Both the position numbers and the translations under genes were made by a program. Shown here piece by piece: positions 1-10,986 of a stretch of DNA of 64,000 bases (positions are counted from its first letter, which is position 1; the number at the start of each line of letters is the position of its first letter). The notes beneath the pieces are model-generated. The model did no database searches. It was not told the origin of the DNA and was given only the letters and a program-made list of their open reading frames with translations. Origin of the DNA: Triticum aestivum (taxonomy: Eukaryota; Streptophyta; Magnoliopsida; Poales; Poaceae); the NCBI RefSeq assembly GCF_018294505.1, contig NC_057811.1:21618579-21682578 (forward strand). Direction: 5' to 3'.

Positions 1-8
1 TAAGATTC

Positions 9-1720
9 TGAAGGAAATATGCCCTAGAGGCAATAATAAAGTATTATTTATTTCCTTGTATCATGATAAATGTTTATTATTCATGCTAGAATTGTATTAA
101 CCGGAAACATAATACATGTGTGAATATATATAGACAAACAGAGTGTCACTAGTATACCTCTACTTGACTAGCTCGTTAATCAAAGATGGTTATGTTTCCT
201 AGCCATAGACATAAGTTGTCATTTGATTAACGAGATCACCTCATTAAGAGAATGACATGATTGACTTGACCCATTCCGTTAGCTTAGCACTCGATCGTTT
301 AGTATGTTGCTATTGCTTTCTTCATGACTTATACATGTTCCTATGACTATGAGATTATGCAACTCCCGTTTACCGGAGGAACACTTTGTGTGATACCAAA
401 CATCACAACGTAAATGGGTGATTATAAAGGTGCTCTACAGGTGTCTCCAAAGGTACTTGTTGGGTTGGCGTATTTCGAGATTAGGATTTGTCACTCCAAT
501 TGTCGGAGAGGTATCTCTGGGCCCACTCGGTAATACACATCACTATAAGCCTTGCAAGCATTGTGACTAATGAGTTAGTTGCGGGATGATGTGTTACGGA
601 ACGAGTAAAGAGACTTGCCGGTAACGAGATGGAACTAGGTATCGAGATACCGACGATCAAATCTCGGGCAAGTAACATACCGGTGACAAAGGGAACAACG
701 TATGTTGTTATGCGGTCTGACCGATAAAGATCTTCGTAGAATATGTGGGAGCCAATATGGGCATCCAGGTCCCGCTATTGGTTATTAACCGGAGACGTGT
801 CTCGGTCATGTCTACATAGTTCTCGAACCCGTAGGGTCCGCACGCTTAACGTTACGATGATAGTTTGATTGAGTTTTGATGTACCGAAGGAGTTCGGAGT
901 CCCGGATGAGATCGGGGATATGACGAGGAGTCTCGAAATGGTCGAGACGTAAAAATCGATATATTGGACGACTATATTCGGACTTCAGAAAGGTTCCGAG
1001 TGATTCGGGTATTTTTCGGGGTACCGGAGAGTTACGGGAATTCGTATTGGGCCTTAATGGGCCATACGGGAAAGGAGAGAAAGGCCTCAAAAGGTGGCCG
1101 CACCCCTCCCCATGGTCTGGTCCGAATTGGAGTAGGGAAGGGGGGCGCACCCTTCCTTCTTTCTCCTTCCCCCTTCCCTTCTCCTACTCCCACAAGGAAA
1201 GGAGGAGTCCTACTCCCGGTGGGAGTAGGACTCCCCCCTATGGCGCGCCTCTCCCCTTGGCCGGCTGCCTCCCCCTTGCTCCTTTATATACGGGGGCAGG
1301 GGGGCACCCCAGAGACACAACAATTGATCCTTGAGATCTCTTAGCCGTGTGCGGTGCCCCCCTTCACCATATTACACCTCGATAATACCGTTGCGGAGCT
1401 TAGGCGAAGCCCTGCGTCGGTGGAACATCATCATCGTCAGCACGCCGTCGTGCTGACGAAACTCTCCCTCAACACTCGGCTGGATCGGAGTTCGAGGGAC
1501 GTCATCGAGCTGAACGTGTGTAGAACTCGGAGGTGCCGTACGTTCGGTACTTGATCGGTCGGATCGTGAAGACGTACGACTACATCAACCGCGTTGTGAT
1601 AACGCTTTCGCTGTCGGTCTACGAGGGTACGTGGACAACACTCTCCCCTTTCGTTGCTATGCATCACCATGATCTTGCGTGTGCATAGGAAATTTTTTGA
1701 AATTACTACGTTCCCCAGCA
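9..1720 (+). mobile_element. Solo LTR of a Copia retrotransposon
   Basis: The segment begins TGAAGGAAATATGCCC and ends TTCCCCAGCA, so it has the TG...CA ends of an LTR. It is flanked by a perfect 5-bp duplication GATTC (4-8 and 1721-1725). There is no internal region, primer site or second LTR, so this is a solo LTR left by LTR-LTR recombination. A TATA box sits near 1284-1290 upstream of the conserved CCGTGTGCGG leader. The same LTR family, in opposite orientation, forms the LTRs of the complete element at 25409-37205. The small ORFs inside are shadows of LTR sequence. Confidence 0.9.
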
Positions 1721-1749
1721 GATTCTGTGTATAGGTTTTTTCCTAGTAG

Positions 1750-1816
1750 TGATAGTAACATAGACTAGTAACATGTCCTTGTTACTAGTTTATGTTACTA
1801 CCCATTGTGGCTAGTC
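1750..1816 (-). mobile_element. Truncated Harbinger-type MITE end
   Basis: The end GTTACTACCCATTGTGGCTAGTC followed by TTA matches (reverse complement) the terminus of the intact MITE at 2098-2370. Only about 65 bp remain and the other terminus is not seen. The adjoining TTA at 1817-1819 fits the 3-bp target of PIF/Harbinger elements. Confidence 0.5.
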
Positions 1817-1819
1817 TTA

Positions 1820-2073
1820 GGCTACTCGTAGTGGGGAGTAACATATACTACTATCATGCATATGATACTAGTATATGATACTACCTTCATACTGCATACT
1901 ATCATAAAGTAGTATCATAGATAACCATATTTATTGCCATGCATGACACAAAGTAGTATAACATTTAACATGATACAGTATCTACCTATGTTACTCTAAG
2001 CCTCTCTCTCTTTTATTTAATTGCGTGCCACATAAGCATGTTTGCTTGTCCGAAATGCATGTTACCGCCCAAG
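1820..2073 (-). mobile_element. Harbinger-type MITE, one end truncated
   Basis: It starts GGCTACTCGTAGTGGGGAGT next to TTA. Its interior (CATGCATGACA, GTGCCACATAAGCATG and similar words) is the reverse complement of the MITE at 2073-2951, so the two are copies of one family in inverted orientation. The far end is eroded near 2064-2073. Confidence 0.6.
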
Positions 2074-2097
2074 GCTGGCCATAGTGGGGTAACATAA

Positions 2098-2370
2098 GAC
2101 TAGTCACAATGGGAGTAACTTGACTAGTAACATCACACATTTCAACACAAGATTGCTTATGTGGCAGCTAATTAATGAGGAGAGAGGGGTTTGTAGTAAC
2201 TTAGCTAGTTACTGTAACATCACACATTTCAAGACATAATGAGTCTATAGCCTAATAAATGAACTCTTTCATGATACCACTCATATGTTACTACTCACTA
2301 TGGAGGTTGTAACATAGACTAGTAACATCGGCAAGTTACTACTCTATGTTACTCCCCACTGTGAGCAGTC
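2098..2370 (+). mobile_element. Nested Harbinger/Tourist-type MITE, intact
   Basis: The termini GACTAGTCACAATGGGAGT and (reverse complement of the right end) GACTGCTCACAGTGGGGAGT form the TIR. TAA is present on both sides (2095-2097 and 2371-2373), the expected 3-bp duplication. Length is 273 bp with no coding capacity. Confidence 0.75.
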
Positions 2371-2548
2371 TAAGTAGTATCATGCACTTGGGACTCGCAA
2401 ACATGCTTATGTGGCAGGCAATTAAAGAAGAGAGATGGTTATAGTTACATAGGTAGATATTGTAACATAATAAATGTGATGTTACTATATGTCATGCATG
2501 GCAATAAATGAAACTACATATGATACTAATCTATGATACTATGCACTA

Positions 2549-2838
2549 CTCCCTCCGTCCGGTGAAAAGTGTACGTCTAGGAATTTTAGGACAAATTATG
2601 AAGTGGTGTAAAAAATGCATTGGGAAGGTGCAAGCCACCATCTCTCACATCTTTAATTACCAAACCCCCAATGAGCTAAGTGCATGTAAAAATTAAGAAG
2701 ACCATGTATAGAATGTTATTGGTCTTGATTACCGTGTGATAAGAGAAAATATTTTAAAGTGCATTGAGAAGATAGAAGTAGACTCTTTTGTGAACAAATT
2801 TTAAACCCAAACGTACACTCTTCACCGGACGGAGGGAG
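2549..2838 (+). mobile_element. Stowaway (Tc1/Mariner) MITE
   Basis: It has CTCCCTCCGTCC at the left and GGACGGAGGGAG at the right, flanked by TA at 2547-2548 and 2839-2840. The inverted repeat extends to about 27 bp with one mismatch. It lies inside the outer MITE. Confidence 0.9.
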
Positions 2839-2861
2839 TACATAGACTAGTAACATATGCA

Positions 2862-2910
2862 TGACGGTCGGATCGCGCACGGCCCACAAACCGGCAACTG
2901 CCGCTGCTCC
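2862..2910. repeat. Fold-back copy of neighbouring sequence inserted in a MITE
   Basis: The first 28 bases match 2992-3019 in direct orientation with two mismatches (ending GGCCCACAA). The next 21 bases are an exact reverse complement of 3026-3046. The block interrupts otherwise recognisable MITE sequence, so it looks like a templated insertion from about 130 bp away. Confidence 0.7.
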
Positions 2911-2948
2911 TCATCTTTACTAGTCTAAGTTACTCTCCACTATGATCA

Positions 2949-3160
2949 GCCTAAGGGGTAGTACTACTACCACTAGTGGTAGGAGAGACCGTGACGGTTG
3001 GATGGCGCACGGCCCACAATGTCGGGGAGCAGCGGCAGTTGCCGGTTTGCATGTGCTGCGCACAGCGCACCCGCTCAACATGTGGCCAGAATGTGTGGTC
3101 TCGTTTGTGGCAGCGTATGTGCTCCTGTATGCGCCACACAAATCAAATTAAGCAAGGAGG
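2949..3160 (+). repeat. Copy 1 of a direct segmental duplication, first block
   Basis: This block (from TAGTACTACTACCA to the AAGGAGG stretch) is closely similar to 6896-7108. Both contain the GTGCTGCGCACAGCGCACCC and GAATGTGTGGTCT words in the same order. No gene is recognised in it. The second block of the same duplication is 3597-3826, similar to 7577-7770. Confidence 0.8.
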
Positions 3161-3596
3161 ATTAACATTCAAAAAAAATTAAGCAAGAGGGCACGCATCT
3201 CGCTGCCTAGGGGCACGGCGCAGTTGCCTCGCGTACTTGCTCGATCTACTAGTTGTTTTTGTCCTTTTATTACCCTCATCTTTACTTTTTCCCGCTCTAG
3301 ATGTGTTCTTAGTTGCCTGAAAATTCAAATTGCATCAGTAGATTTCGCATGAGAAGAAAGAAAGTCAGCTCATGTTTTTTTTTTCGTTTTTTATTACCTT
3401 CAGGTTAGACGGAGCACCAGCATGAGGCGGGGACGCCGCGATTCCCAGCAAGGGAGAAATCACGTCCATTCTTTGAGGAAGAAGATAAACAATATTGACT
3501 GAACTCGTTTGTCCAGAAATGAAAAGGGCAAATAGACTAAGGAGAAATTTGGCAAACTTACACGATAATGGATAAGACGTCTAATGTGTGATAATG
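3161..3596. other. Spacer between the duplicated blocks, nothing recognised
   Basis: This is low-copy sequence lacking long ORFs, RNA genes or transposon ends. It corresponds to the place where copy 2 carries the Harbinger-type insertion 7144-7583, so the two copies differ here. Confidence 0.5.
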
Positions 3597-3826
3597 GACA
3601 TAACCTCTAATTCGAGAGGTATGTAACAACAATGAACTCACTGTTCCCTGAGGCATACACCTTGGGGATCATGTACCCTTAACATATATCCTCCTTTGTC
3701 GGACCTATAGTATTCCATTCGAAGCGCAGAATTACGTACACAACAAAAATACCGTGACCACTAAATTGATCATAGTTGTTTTAAATTTGAACAAAATAGT
3801 AAAAAGAACTAATGTTTCTTTTCGAG
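3597..3826 (+). repeat. Copy 1 of the segmental duplication, second block
   Basis: The run from ACCTCTAATTCGAGAGGTATG onward matches 7577-7770 (ACCTCTAATGCTAGAGGTATG). Shared words include GGACCTATAGT and TTGATCATA in the same order. It ends at the assembly gap. Confidence 0.7.
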
Positions 3827-3832
3827 AATGAT

Positions 3833-4185
3833 NNNNNNNNNNNNNNNNNNNNNNNNNNNNNNNNNNNNNNNNNNNNNNNNNNNNNNNNNNNNNNNNNNNN
3901 NNNNNNNNNNNNNNNNNNNNNNNNNNNNNNNNNNNNNNNNNNNNNNNNNNNNNNNNNNNNNNNNNNNNNNNNNNNNNNNNNNNNNNNNNNNNNNNNNNNN
4001 NNNNNNNNNNNNNNNNNNNNNNNNNNNNNNNNNNNNNNNNNNNNNNNNNNNNNNNNNNNNNNNNNNNNNNNNNNNNNNNNNNNNNNNNNNNNNNNNNNNN
4101 NNNNNNNNNNNNNNNNNNNNNNNNNNNNNNNNNNNNNNNNNNNNNNNNNNNNNNNNNNNNNNNNNNNNNNNNNNNNNNNNNNNNN
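3833..4185. other. Assembly gap (353 N)
   Basis: Unbroken run of N; content unknown. ORFs spanning it are artefacts. Confidence 1.
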
Positions 4186-4840
4186 ATATAGAAACTAAGA
4201 ACATATGCCACAAGTGAAAGTTATTTCTATTATATAGAAACTAAGAAACTAAGAATATATCCCCGAGTGAAAGTTATCACAAGTGAATATATTCTAAAAA
4301 AATTCTAGAATTGAAAAGTACTCATAATTATGCAAAAGTTTAAAAATAAATAAATATATACATCTGACTATATTTGTATTACACAAAAACTAAGAATATA
4401 TGCCATAAAGGAAAGTTACTACAAGTGAATATTAATAAAAATGTTTGTGCTCATAATTTTTATAACTTAAATATAACCCATGAGGTGTAATTTTTGTACA
4501 TTTACTAAACAATTCATAATTTTATATGTACTAAATGTTTTAATATTATCTGCATGTAAAATAAGCAATTTAAAAAAATGACATGAACGTTTTTCAAATA
4601 AGTTATTTATTTGTACGTATAATATTTATAACGAACGAATATTTAAAATTTATTCTTATTACTTGATTGTAATTTGCAAATTTCTAGAAAAAAGCTAACA
4701 TGTTCGAACGGGCTGCACGGACTGCAGCCCATGTAAAACCCTCTAACGGCCCCAACAAGGTATTAAGGGTTGTTATTGTTGGTTGACAAGAAAATCTTAA
4801 TGGCGAAGTGCTTAATGGCGAAGAGGCTGGCAGTGTGTAA
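4186..4840. repeat. AT-rich spacer with short direct repeats
   Basis: A unit reading roughly AAACTAAGAAYATATGCC followed by AGTGAAAGTTA recurs about three times between 4190 and 4425. The rest is AT-rich and has no gene, RNA or transposon end that I can see. Confidence 0.5.
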
Positions 4841-5023
4841 TTTTTTTTAACACAGCACAAACGTAAGCGCTCATACATACGCGCATACATTCATCCTTAT
4901 AAACGCGCACATGCACACTCTATCTCTATGAGCATCACCGAGAGACCAGAAATAATACGAGCACCAGGACTTGAATCCTGATGAGCTGGGGATACAACTG
5001 TCCCTCTAACCATCCAACCACAA
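4841..5023 (-). mobile_element. tRNA-derived SINE, internally deleted
   Basis: On the minus strand it reads GTTGGATGGTTAGAGGG (A-box-like), then CAGGATTCAAGTCCTGG (B-box-like), and ends in an A-run (T-run at 4841-4848). The same family recurs at 8847-9125, 10241-10485, 24072-24360 and, split, at 39186-39302 plus 47480-47650. This copy has lost about 100 bp from the middle. Confidence 0.7.
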
Positions 5024-6403
5024 TTTGCATGCTAATCAAAATACGATGTCACGTCAGCACATTATACGTCTATGGATAAGATTACCACCGTATTTGCAAG
5101 CAAGTTTAGGCACTGACTGAACATCGATGGCAAGTTTAGGCACCACCGGTGATATTACCTCAGAAATTAAAAGGAAACTAACTCCATCGAGGTACACGGG
5201 ACATATACTGTGGTCAAAGATGTGCTAGCTCAATTATGTTGCAACTTGCGAAATCAAGGGGCCGTCCGTTCGAAGGAAGTAATCGAGTAGTCGCGCGCGT
5301 TGAACAGAAGAGGACTATCTCGATCGGGGAAGACGACGACGCTGACTTTGCCACCGGCCGGCCACTCGGGGTGATATTTCCATACGCGGCAATGCTCACG
5401 TACACGTGAGTGCAATTTGCGTGACGCGTCAGTAGTACTTCCACTTGCCAGCCAACTAAAAACATTAACATACCTGTGGTACATCCGACGGCAGAACAGC
5501 TAGGTAGCTTCCCGTTGATTATAGCTAGCGATAGTCGTTGATTATAGGTAGCTAGTTTCTCGGGAAAAAAAATTATAGCTAGCGATAGTCGTTGCAACTT
5601 GCAGAGTAACTTCCTAGAGCACCCGCAAAAAACTTCTTATCGCACGGCACGTACGAGCAAGAGATGCAAAAACCAGCCTAGCTAGCTGCAAAGTCGATCG
5701 ATTTGTCGATATCTACTCCATCTGTATCAAAATATAAGATGTTTTTATAGGTTAGTCTACATAGCTAGCAGAACATCATCGATCAGTCGCATTGAACGAG
5801 AAACCGACATGTCGATCGTGCGGCGTGGACCATGCACGCACGCACGCCATTGCAACCATGCTCGTCTGCGATATTTCCATATGTGGCATGCGCACGTACA
5901 CGAGTGCAATCGTACGTGAGTGTGTGTGACCACTGACCAACACCGCCAGCCAACATCAACACACATAGATAAAACGTGTCGTCCTAATCTACCAACGGTG
6001 GCGATGTGGTTGGCCGGTGAGACGGCAGCGCTAGCACTGCCTGGTGCGTACACTGGCACCTGTACCGACAGCAAGCTAGCTAGCGCTCCCACGACGTCAG
6101 GACCTTCTAAGCCATACATAGAATCGACCAATCGTGATACGTACATACGGATAGCGTTGATCTTTCTACTCTACTTGCATGCATGCTCTTTCTATAGTAC
6201 TCGTTGTAGTAACATACAACCATATACACAGTGTTTTCGAAGCAATGTAACGCACGTCGGCGGGTACGTACGTGGTCGTCTGCTCATGGTAATGGAGTAA
6301 TGGTGGATGAATTCAGAGCATGTGGACCTAGCTAGCGCGCTCAAAATCCATGTCCCGATCCAGCATGTCGACCAAGAGAAGACTGTAGTTATTAGTCGGC
6401 TTG
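5024..6403. other. Low-copy spacer with small local duplications
   Basis: I find no convincing gene. Two local repeats are visible. GATATTTCCATA with CACGTACAC and GAGTGCAAT occurs near 5375-5415 and again near 5868-5912. TTATAGCTAGCGATAGTCGT recurs between 5515 and 5595. A single MITE-like end (CTCCATCTGTATCAAAATA) is present near 5716-5750 without a partner. Confidence 0.5.
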
Positions 6404-6552
6404 ATTACTCGATTATTTAACCGAGTGTGGCTAGGTCTCGGTCAAATAACATAGTGTATAAGAAGATAAAAGAAAAACTTATACAAATCTTCATGCAAGA
6501 TCAAAGAAATATAGCATCGACTCAGATATAAGTCTCAGTCGTTTGAGACTTA
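6404..6552. mobile_element. MITE-like fragment
   Basis: The sequence has GTGTGGCTAGGTCTCGGTC, an AAGAAAA-rich middle and a TAAGTCTCAGTCGTTTGAGA terminus. A related partial copy lies at 13880-14010. Superfamily is uncertain. Confidence 0.45.
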
Positions 6553-6759
6553 GAGCATCTTCAGTCACGTGTCTCTAATTCGACTCCTCAAATGCCCACG
6601 GACGCGCCTGGTCGGTGTCGGATATAAGGGCTGCCGGTTGAGTCGCGTTTGAGACGGATATAAGAGGTCTGGTTGAGTCGCGTTTTTGTGACTAGTCACT
6701 GACCCGACGGCCTACCCGGACATTTGAGACGGGTATAAGGGGTCCAGTTGTAGATGCTC
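6553..6759. mobile_element. Harbinger-type MITE
   Basis: It begins GAGCATCTTCAG and ends TAGATGCTC with TTA on both sides (6550-6552 and 6760-6762). It is 207 bp and non-coding. Confidence 0.7.
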
Positions 6760-6895
6760 TTAGCAATCCCGTATTTAACCAAGTATAAGCCCAAAGCGCC
6801 AGCACCTGCACACAGATGCTCTTGCAGTTGTGCTGGTCCTCCACTCGTGTAGGTGGCAACATAATGTATCTGGACGTACGTACGAACAGGTTTCA

Positions 6896-7108
6896 CTAAG
6901 TAGTACTACTACCACCACCAGTGGTAAGAGAGACCGTGACAGTTGGATCGAGCACGGCCCACAATGTCGGGAGCAGCGGCAAGTTGCCGATTTGCATGTG
7001 CTGCGCACAGCGCACCCGCTCAACGACTTGTGGCCAGAATGTGTGGTCTGGTCTGTGGCAGCATATGTGCTTTTGTATGCGCCACACAAATCAAAATTAA
7101 TCAAGGAG
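6896..7108 (+). repeat. Copy 2 of the segmental duplication, first block
   Basis: This block is closely similar to 2949-3160, with small indels and substitutions spread along it. No gene is recognised. Confidence 0.8.
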
Positions 7109-7143
7109 GGCACGAATCTCGATTTACTAATTGTGGCTTGTCA

Positions 7144-7583
7144 GGGCATCTCAAAGACGGACACATAAATCTCACGCATACGTCCGGAGCGCATTGTGCG
7201 CACTGTGGAAGCCATCCAACGCGGCCTGTAACGATCCATGGTGCGGTTAGGACGTGATTTCTCCCGCAAACCTAGGGGCTTTGCGGGAGTCCGGACCGCT
7301 CGTAAGCCTGCTTCTGACCGCTCTGGTCCGCCAAAAAAAACCTCACCTGCCCCTTCAGCGCTTTTCTTCCGATGCACGGGCTGCTTAACGCGACGTATTC
7401 ATGCCGGCCCAGAGCACGCAGCGCCGACAATGATGTCGTGATGTGACCGGAAGGACGGAGGGACGAAGGGCGGCGCTGACAGATGCGACCTATAGAGAAT
7501 CACGCTGGATGACTTTCACGGTCCGGACAGCGCGATTCAAACACATACGAAAGATTTGCGGGTCGGCGTTGAAGATGCTCTGA
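7144..7583. mobile_element. Non-autonomous Harbinger-type element
   Basis: The ends CAGGGCATCTCAAAG and (right end reverse-complemented) CAGAGCATCTTCAACGCC are related to the termini of the elements at 15965-17641 and 25342-38859. The interior words GCGGGAGTCCGGACC and CTGCTTCTGACCGC also match those elements. A clean target duplication is not seen. Confidence 0.6.
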
Positions 7584-7770
7584 CCTCTAATGCTAGAGGT
7601 ATGAAACAACAATAAACCACCAGTGTTCCTATAGCCCATTTATCGGCCTTTCCGGGACCTATAGTTTTCACTTTGAAGCACATAATTACATACAAAAATA
7701 TCGCGAGCCCCATATTGATCATACCTGCTCTTGAAGGAGAAAAGAGTAAAAAATAAGTGACATTAGGACA
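7577..7770 (+). repeat. Copy 2 of the segmental duplication, second block
   Basis: This block matches 3597-3826 in order and orientation. Confidence 0.65.
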
Positions 7771-8329
7771 CCAGATAATAAACCTTGTAGCGACATATAG
7801 CACATCATAGTAGGAACAAGGTCACTAGTAGTATAACGGCATCTTCAAAACGGACCCTCAAATCTCTACTATATATTCGAACGTTGTGTTTGGATAATTT
7901 TTTTTTATCTAATAAGGACATGTATATGTTCACTTAGCAGTTTGGACGTACATATTTTAGTATCCAAGAGACAAATATGAGGCGAGCTTTTCTGGAGTCA
8001 CATGCACTCGATCAATCACATGCATGGTCTTCATCTTCTCTCTCCTCCCAACCAACCGCACTTATATGGCCCCCCTCTCCTCGTTCTTCTCCCAACCGGA
8101 CACTAAAACACAAATATTGCATCACATGCATAGTTCGCATCTATTTTTTTTTCTCTCAACCGGATATTTTGTGATTAGCATTGGATGACTCCCTTCTACA
8201 TCATGTCCGTGGACTACATCCGTACAAAAAAATGGACATATACCGAAGATATTTGCGAATTAGCGGTGGACATACCCTAAGCAGAGCCAAAGCTAAAACC
8301 GGGTAAATCGTATGGATGGTGCACAAACT
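7771..8329. other. Low-copy spacer
   Basis: I see no gene, RNA or transposon terminus that I can support. Homopolymer T runs and short pyrimidine-rich tracts are present. Confidence 0.5.
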
Positions 8330-8570
8330 AGGGAATCGACTATAGAGTTGGTGCCGCAGGGGATCCAGCCACAGTGGAGTTGCATGCCTCTGCATGAAAG
8401 GCGCACGTGAGACCACGTAGCCCCTCCCATGCCCACGAGCATGCATACACGCGGACGGCAGCAATTTGCTCTCCGGGGCCGGCCGTATGCATCAGTCCAT
8501 CGATGTGTACGCCCATGTAGCCAGGTATCCATATATCTTTCCTGTACTACTGTACGTCACACGTACACGT
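8330..8570 (-). repeat. Outer left arm of a decayed inverted duplication
   Basis: The reverse complement contains GGGGCTACGTGGTCTCACGT, then GCGCCTTTCATGCA and GGCATGCAACT. These match 18570-18780 in order, with CGTACACATCGAT at the far end of both. It is paired with the arms nested nearer the RUP-like gene. Confidence 0.65.
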
Positions 8571-8846
8571 ACGTGTACACAATGGTGGGCAAATGGTATC
8601 CGTACTTATTTGCTCAAATCAACTAATGAGGCAACGATGGCATAGTATCACTATCTCCTGCACTGGTGCGCATTCGCATGAGTAGTTCATAGTGTGTTAC
8701 AGTATTAATATTGCTAGCAATCTTGTCATGACATTAATTTGGATTTTTTTATTATTATTCCAACATGTGCATGTTGTATTTTCTCGCACAGTATTTTCTA
8801 GTAGTTCACTATGTTTAATTTTTGCAATGAGTAGTGTACATACTTG

Positions 8847-9125
8847 TTTTTTTTAACATAGTACAGACGCAGACGCTCGTATATACGTGGATACACTCAT
8901 CTCTATGAACACACACTCGCACCCTACCCCTATGAGCGCCGGTATATCATCTTGAGATTGATGAAGTCACCAAAGGCGCCTCGTAGTCGACGGAGACATC
9001 TCCTCCCACTAAATGCACATCGCCGAAAATCCAGAAATAAACGCGAGCACCAGGACTTGAACCCTGGTGGGCTAAGGATACCACTGTCCACCTAACCATC
9101 CAACAACAGGTTGATTTGCAGTTAT
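8847..9125 (-). mobile_element. tRNA-derived SINE with target duplication
   Basis: On the minus strand the A-box-like TTGGATGGTTAGG and B-box-like GGGTTCAAGTCCTGG are clear, and the 3' end is an A-run. ATACTTGTT flanks both ends (8840-8848 and 9126-9134). Confidence 0.75.
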
Positions 9126-9134
9126 ATACTTGTT

Positions 9135-9820
9135 GACGGTGAGTATATGCCTTTATTTCAGTTTGGAAATGATTCAGGCCTATTTTTGCCCACCGTAGTC
9201 CGTAGATCCATCCGGAAATTGTTTGGCCCAAGCAAAAGATTTTTCAAAATGGGCCTGCCTAAAGTGTAAATTTAGTTTGATGAAAGATGCAACCTGCAGT
9301 TTTTTATCAGCCCACCTTATGATCTACTTCATTAAACTGATTTTTGTAAAAAAAATCAGCTGAGACTAAAAAAAGGTAGGGGCATTTGTAAGTTGCCTAA
9401 AAAGAAATAGTGTGAGATTTTCTTTTTGGCCGTTGGATCTTTCACTGGATGGGTGTTGTGTCTCTGCTTCCTTCGGTCTCCTTCCTCTTCTTGAACCATC
9501 CATGACCACCGCCAATTTGCCTGCCTCCGGGATCTGCGGTCAGCAACACTCTTGTGCACGCCCTCCCATCACCGTTGCACACCATCATGGTGCCACCACC
9601 CTAGACCATCCCTCTAAACCTTCCCGGCCACCAGATTTCTCCAGCGTGCCAGTGTTGCGCCAGTCAACCCTTTTCCTTGCCTCCGTTCACGACGTCGCAA
9701 CTCGCTACAGCTTGCAGTGTCGTCCCTGTCTCCGGCAAGGTTTTGCCCCGACCTCGCTGGGGTCGACACTCGGTTGCGTAGCTAGACGGAATCAAGTGGC
9801 GTGGTGGGGTGGGGGTGAAA
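9135..9820. other. Spacer with an unassigned open frame
   Basis: A plus-strand frame is open from 9412 into the gap. It is proline- and serine-rich with no domain that I recognise and is probably not a gene. Confidence 0.4.
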
Positions 9821-10055
9821 NNNNNNNNNNNNNNNNNNNNNNNNNNNNNNNNNNNNNNNNNNNNNNNNNNNNNNNNNNNNNNNNNNNNNNNNNNNNNNNN
9901 NNNNNNNNNNNNNNNNNNNNNNNNNNNNNNNNNNNNNNNNNNNNNNNNNNNNNNNNNNNNNNNNNNNNNNNNNNNNNNNNNNNNNNNNNNNNNNNNNNNN
10001 NNNNNNNNNNNNNNNNNNNNNNNNNNNNNNNNNNNNNNNNNNNNNNNNNNNNNNN
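9821..10055. other. Assembly gap (235 N)
   Basis: Run of N; content unknown. Confidence 1.
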
Positions 10056-10240
10056 AAGCTTACCTTCTGCCACAGAGATGTATTCTCTCTAGAATCGACT
10101 TACGTGGATTCAATATTCAAGCAACCTACAAATAGCTTGTGTATAAAAAAGAATGAAAATTGGCAAAACAACTATTTTATTTTATTTTAGAATCAACAAA
10201 ACCGTTATCAAAAAGTACTTGTATTGAACATGGGGACGGC

Positions 10241-10485
10241 GAACCAACCTGTAGTTCGATGGTTAGGTAGACAGTGGTATCCCCAGCCCATCAGGGTTTA
10301 AGTCCTGGTGCTCGCATTTGTCCTGGATTTATTTCAGGATTTCCAGCGATGCGCGTTCAATGGGAGGAGACGTTCATGTCGACTACGAGAGATGCTCATA
10401 GGAGTATGGTGTGCGTATGTGCGTTTATAGGGATGGGTGTATGTGGATATATATAAGCGCGTGCGTCTGTACTTTGTTCAAAAGT
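10241..10485 (+). mobile_element. tRNA-derived SINE
   Basis: It has the A-box-like TCGATGGTTAGG, B-box-like GGGTTTAAGTCCTGG, the family body (TTTATTTCAGGATTTCC) and the family 3' end GTCTGTACTTTGTTC. The tail is short. Confidence 0.7.
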
Positions 10486-10560
10486 GGGACAGTTCTTATC
10501 CACGGCGCTCCTATATCCACGGATCAACCAGTCGCCGAACCCTGACCCGGACCCGGAGGC
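10483..10560 (+). repeat. Middle left arm of the inverted duplication
   Basis: AAGTGGGACAGTTCTTATCC at the start is an almost exact reverse complement of 15841-15862. Similarity continues, weaker, to CCGGAGGC (partner near 15785). Confidence 0.65.
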
Positions 10561-10816
10561 AAAATTAGCATGCAGTCCCGGTCTGGCTTGGCTGCACAAG
10601 CGAGACTGCAGATGCATCATCGTCATGCTGTTTTTTCCTTGGTGTTTTCACGATGAGAACGCATCCTGCCACTAGCTCTAGGCAAACATATACGTGGTAC
10701 ATTACTAGTAGTAGTTAATTATTTTCTCATCAACATATGCATGGATGATGGTGCACGACACGTTATGTTTTTGGCATTGATCTGCTGAATATATGATAAT
10801 TTTTTTGTGTTCCCGC

Positions 10817-10866
10817 TGATTGGATGGTTACGCACGTGCACGATGGACGATCTGTCAAATGTGCAC
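10817..10866 (+). repeat. Inner left arm of the inverted duplication
   Basis: TTGGATGGTTACGCACGTGC and the following GATGGACGATCTGTCAAATG match the reverse complement of 15325-15395. Most differences are transitions. Confidence 0.65.
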
Positions 10867-10948
10867 CATACATGCATACTATATCCACGTAATACAGTTA
10901 TTTTCCCCTCAAAAAAATATCCACGTAATACAGACATACAAGTTGCAC

Positions 10949-10949
<1 letters not shown>

Positions 10950-10986
<37 letters not shown>
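10950..10986. repeat. GA microsatellite abutting a gap
   Basis: About 18 GA units run directly into the N gap, so the true length is unknown and the gap probably reflects the repeat. Confidence 0.95.

Larger units (their letters stand above)
2073..2951 (+). mobile_element. Outer Harbinger-type MITE hosting two nested MITEs
   Basis: The left end is GGCTGGCCATAGTGGGGTAAC and the right end, reverse-complemented, is GGCTGATCATAGTGGAGAGT, a good terminal inverted repeat. TAA follows at 2952-2954 and CAA precedes, consistent with a decayed TAA target. The element is interrupted by a second Harbinger-type MITE (2098-2370), a Stowaway (2549-2838) and a short copied insert (2862-2910). Without these it would be about 270 bp. 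Confidence 0.6.

Noticed and set aside
812..1670. Small ORFs in the first LTR and in its relatives at 25784-26250 and 35796-36346
   Set aside because: They recur in all LTR copies on both strands and are non-coding LTR sequence.
3732..4217. ORFs spanning runs of N
   Set aside because: The frames exist only because N has no stop codons; the same applies at 9809-10135, 10719-11619 and 14855-15548.
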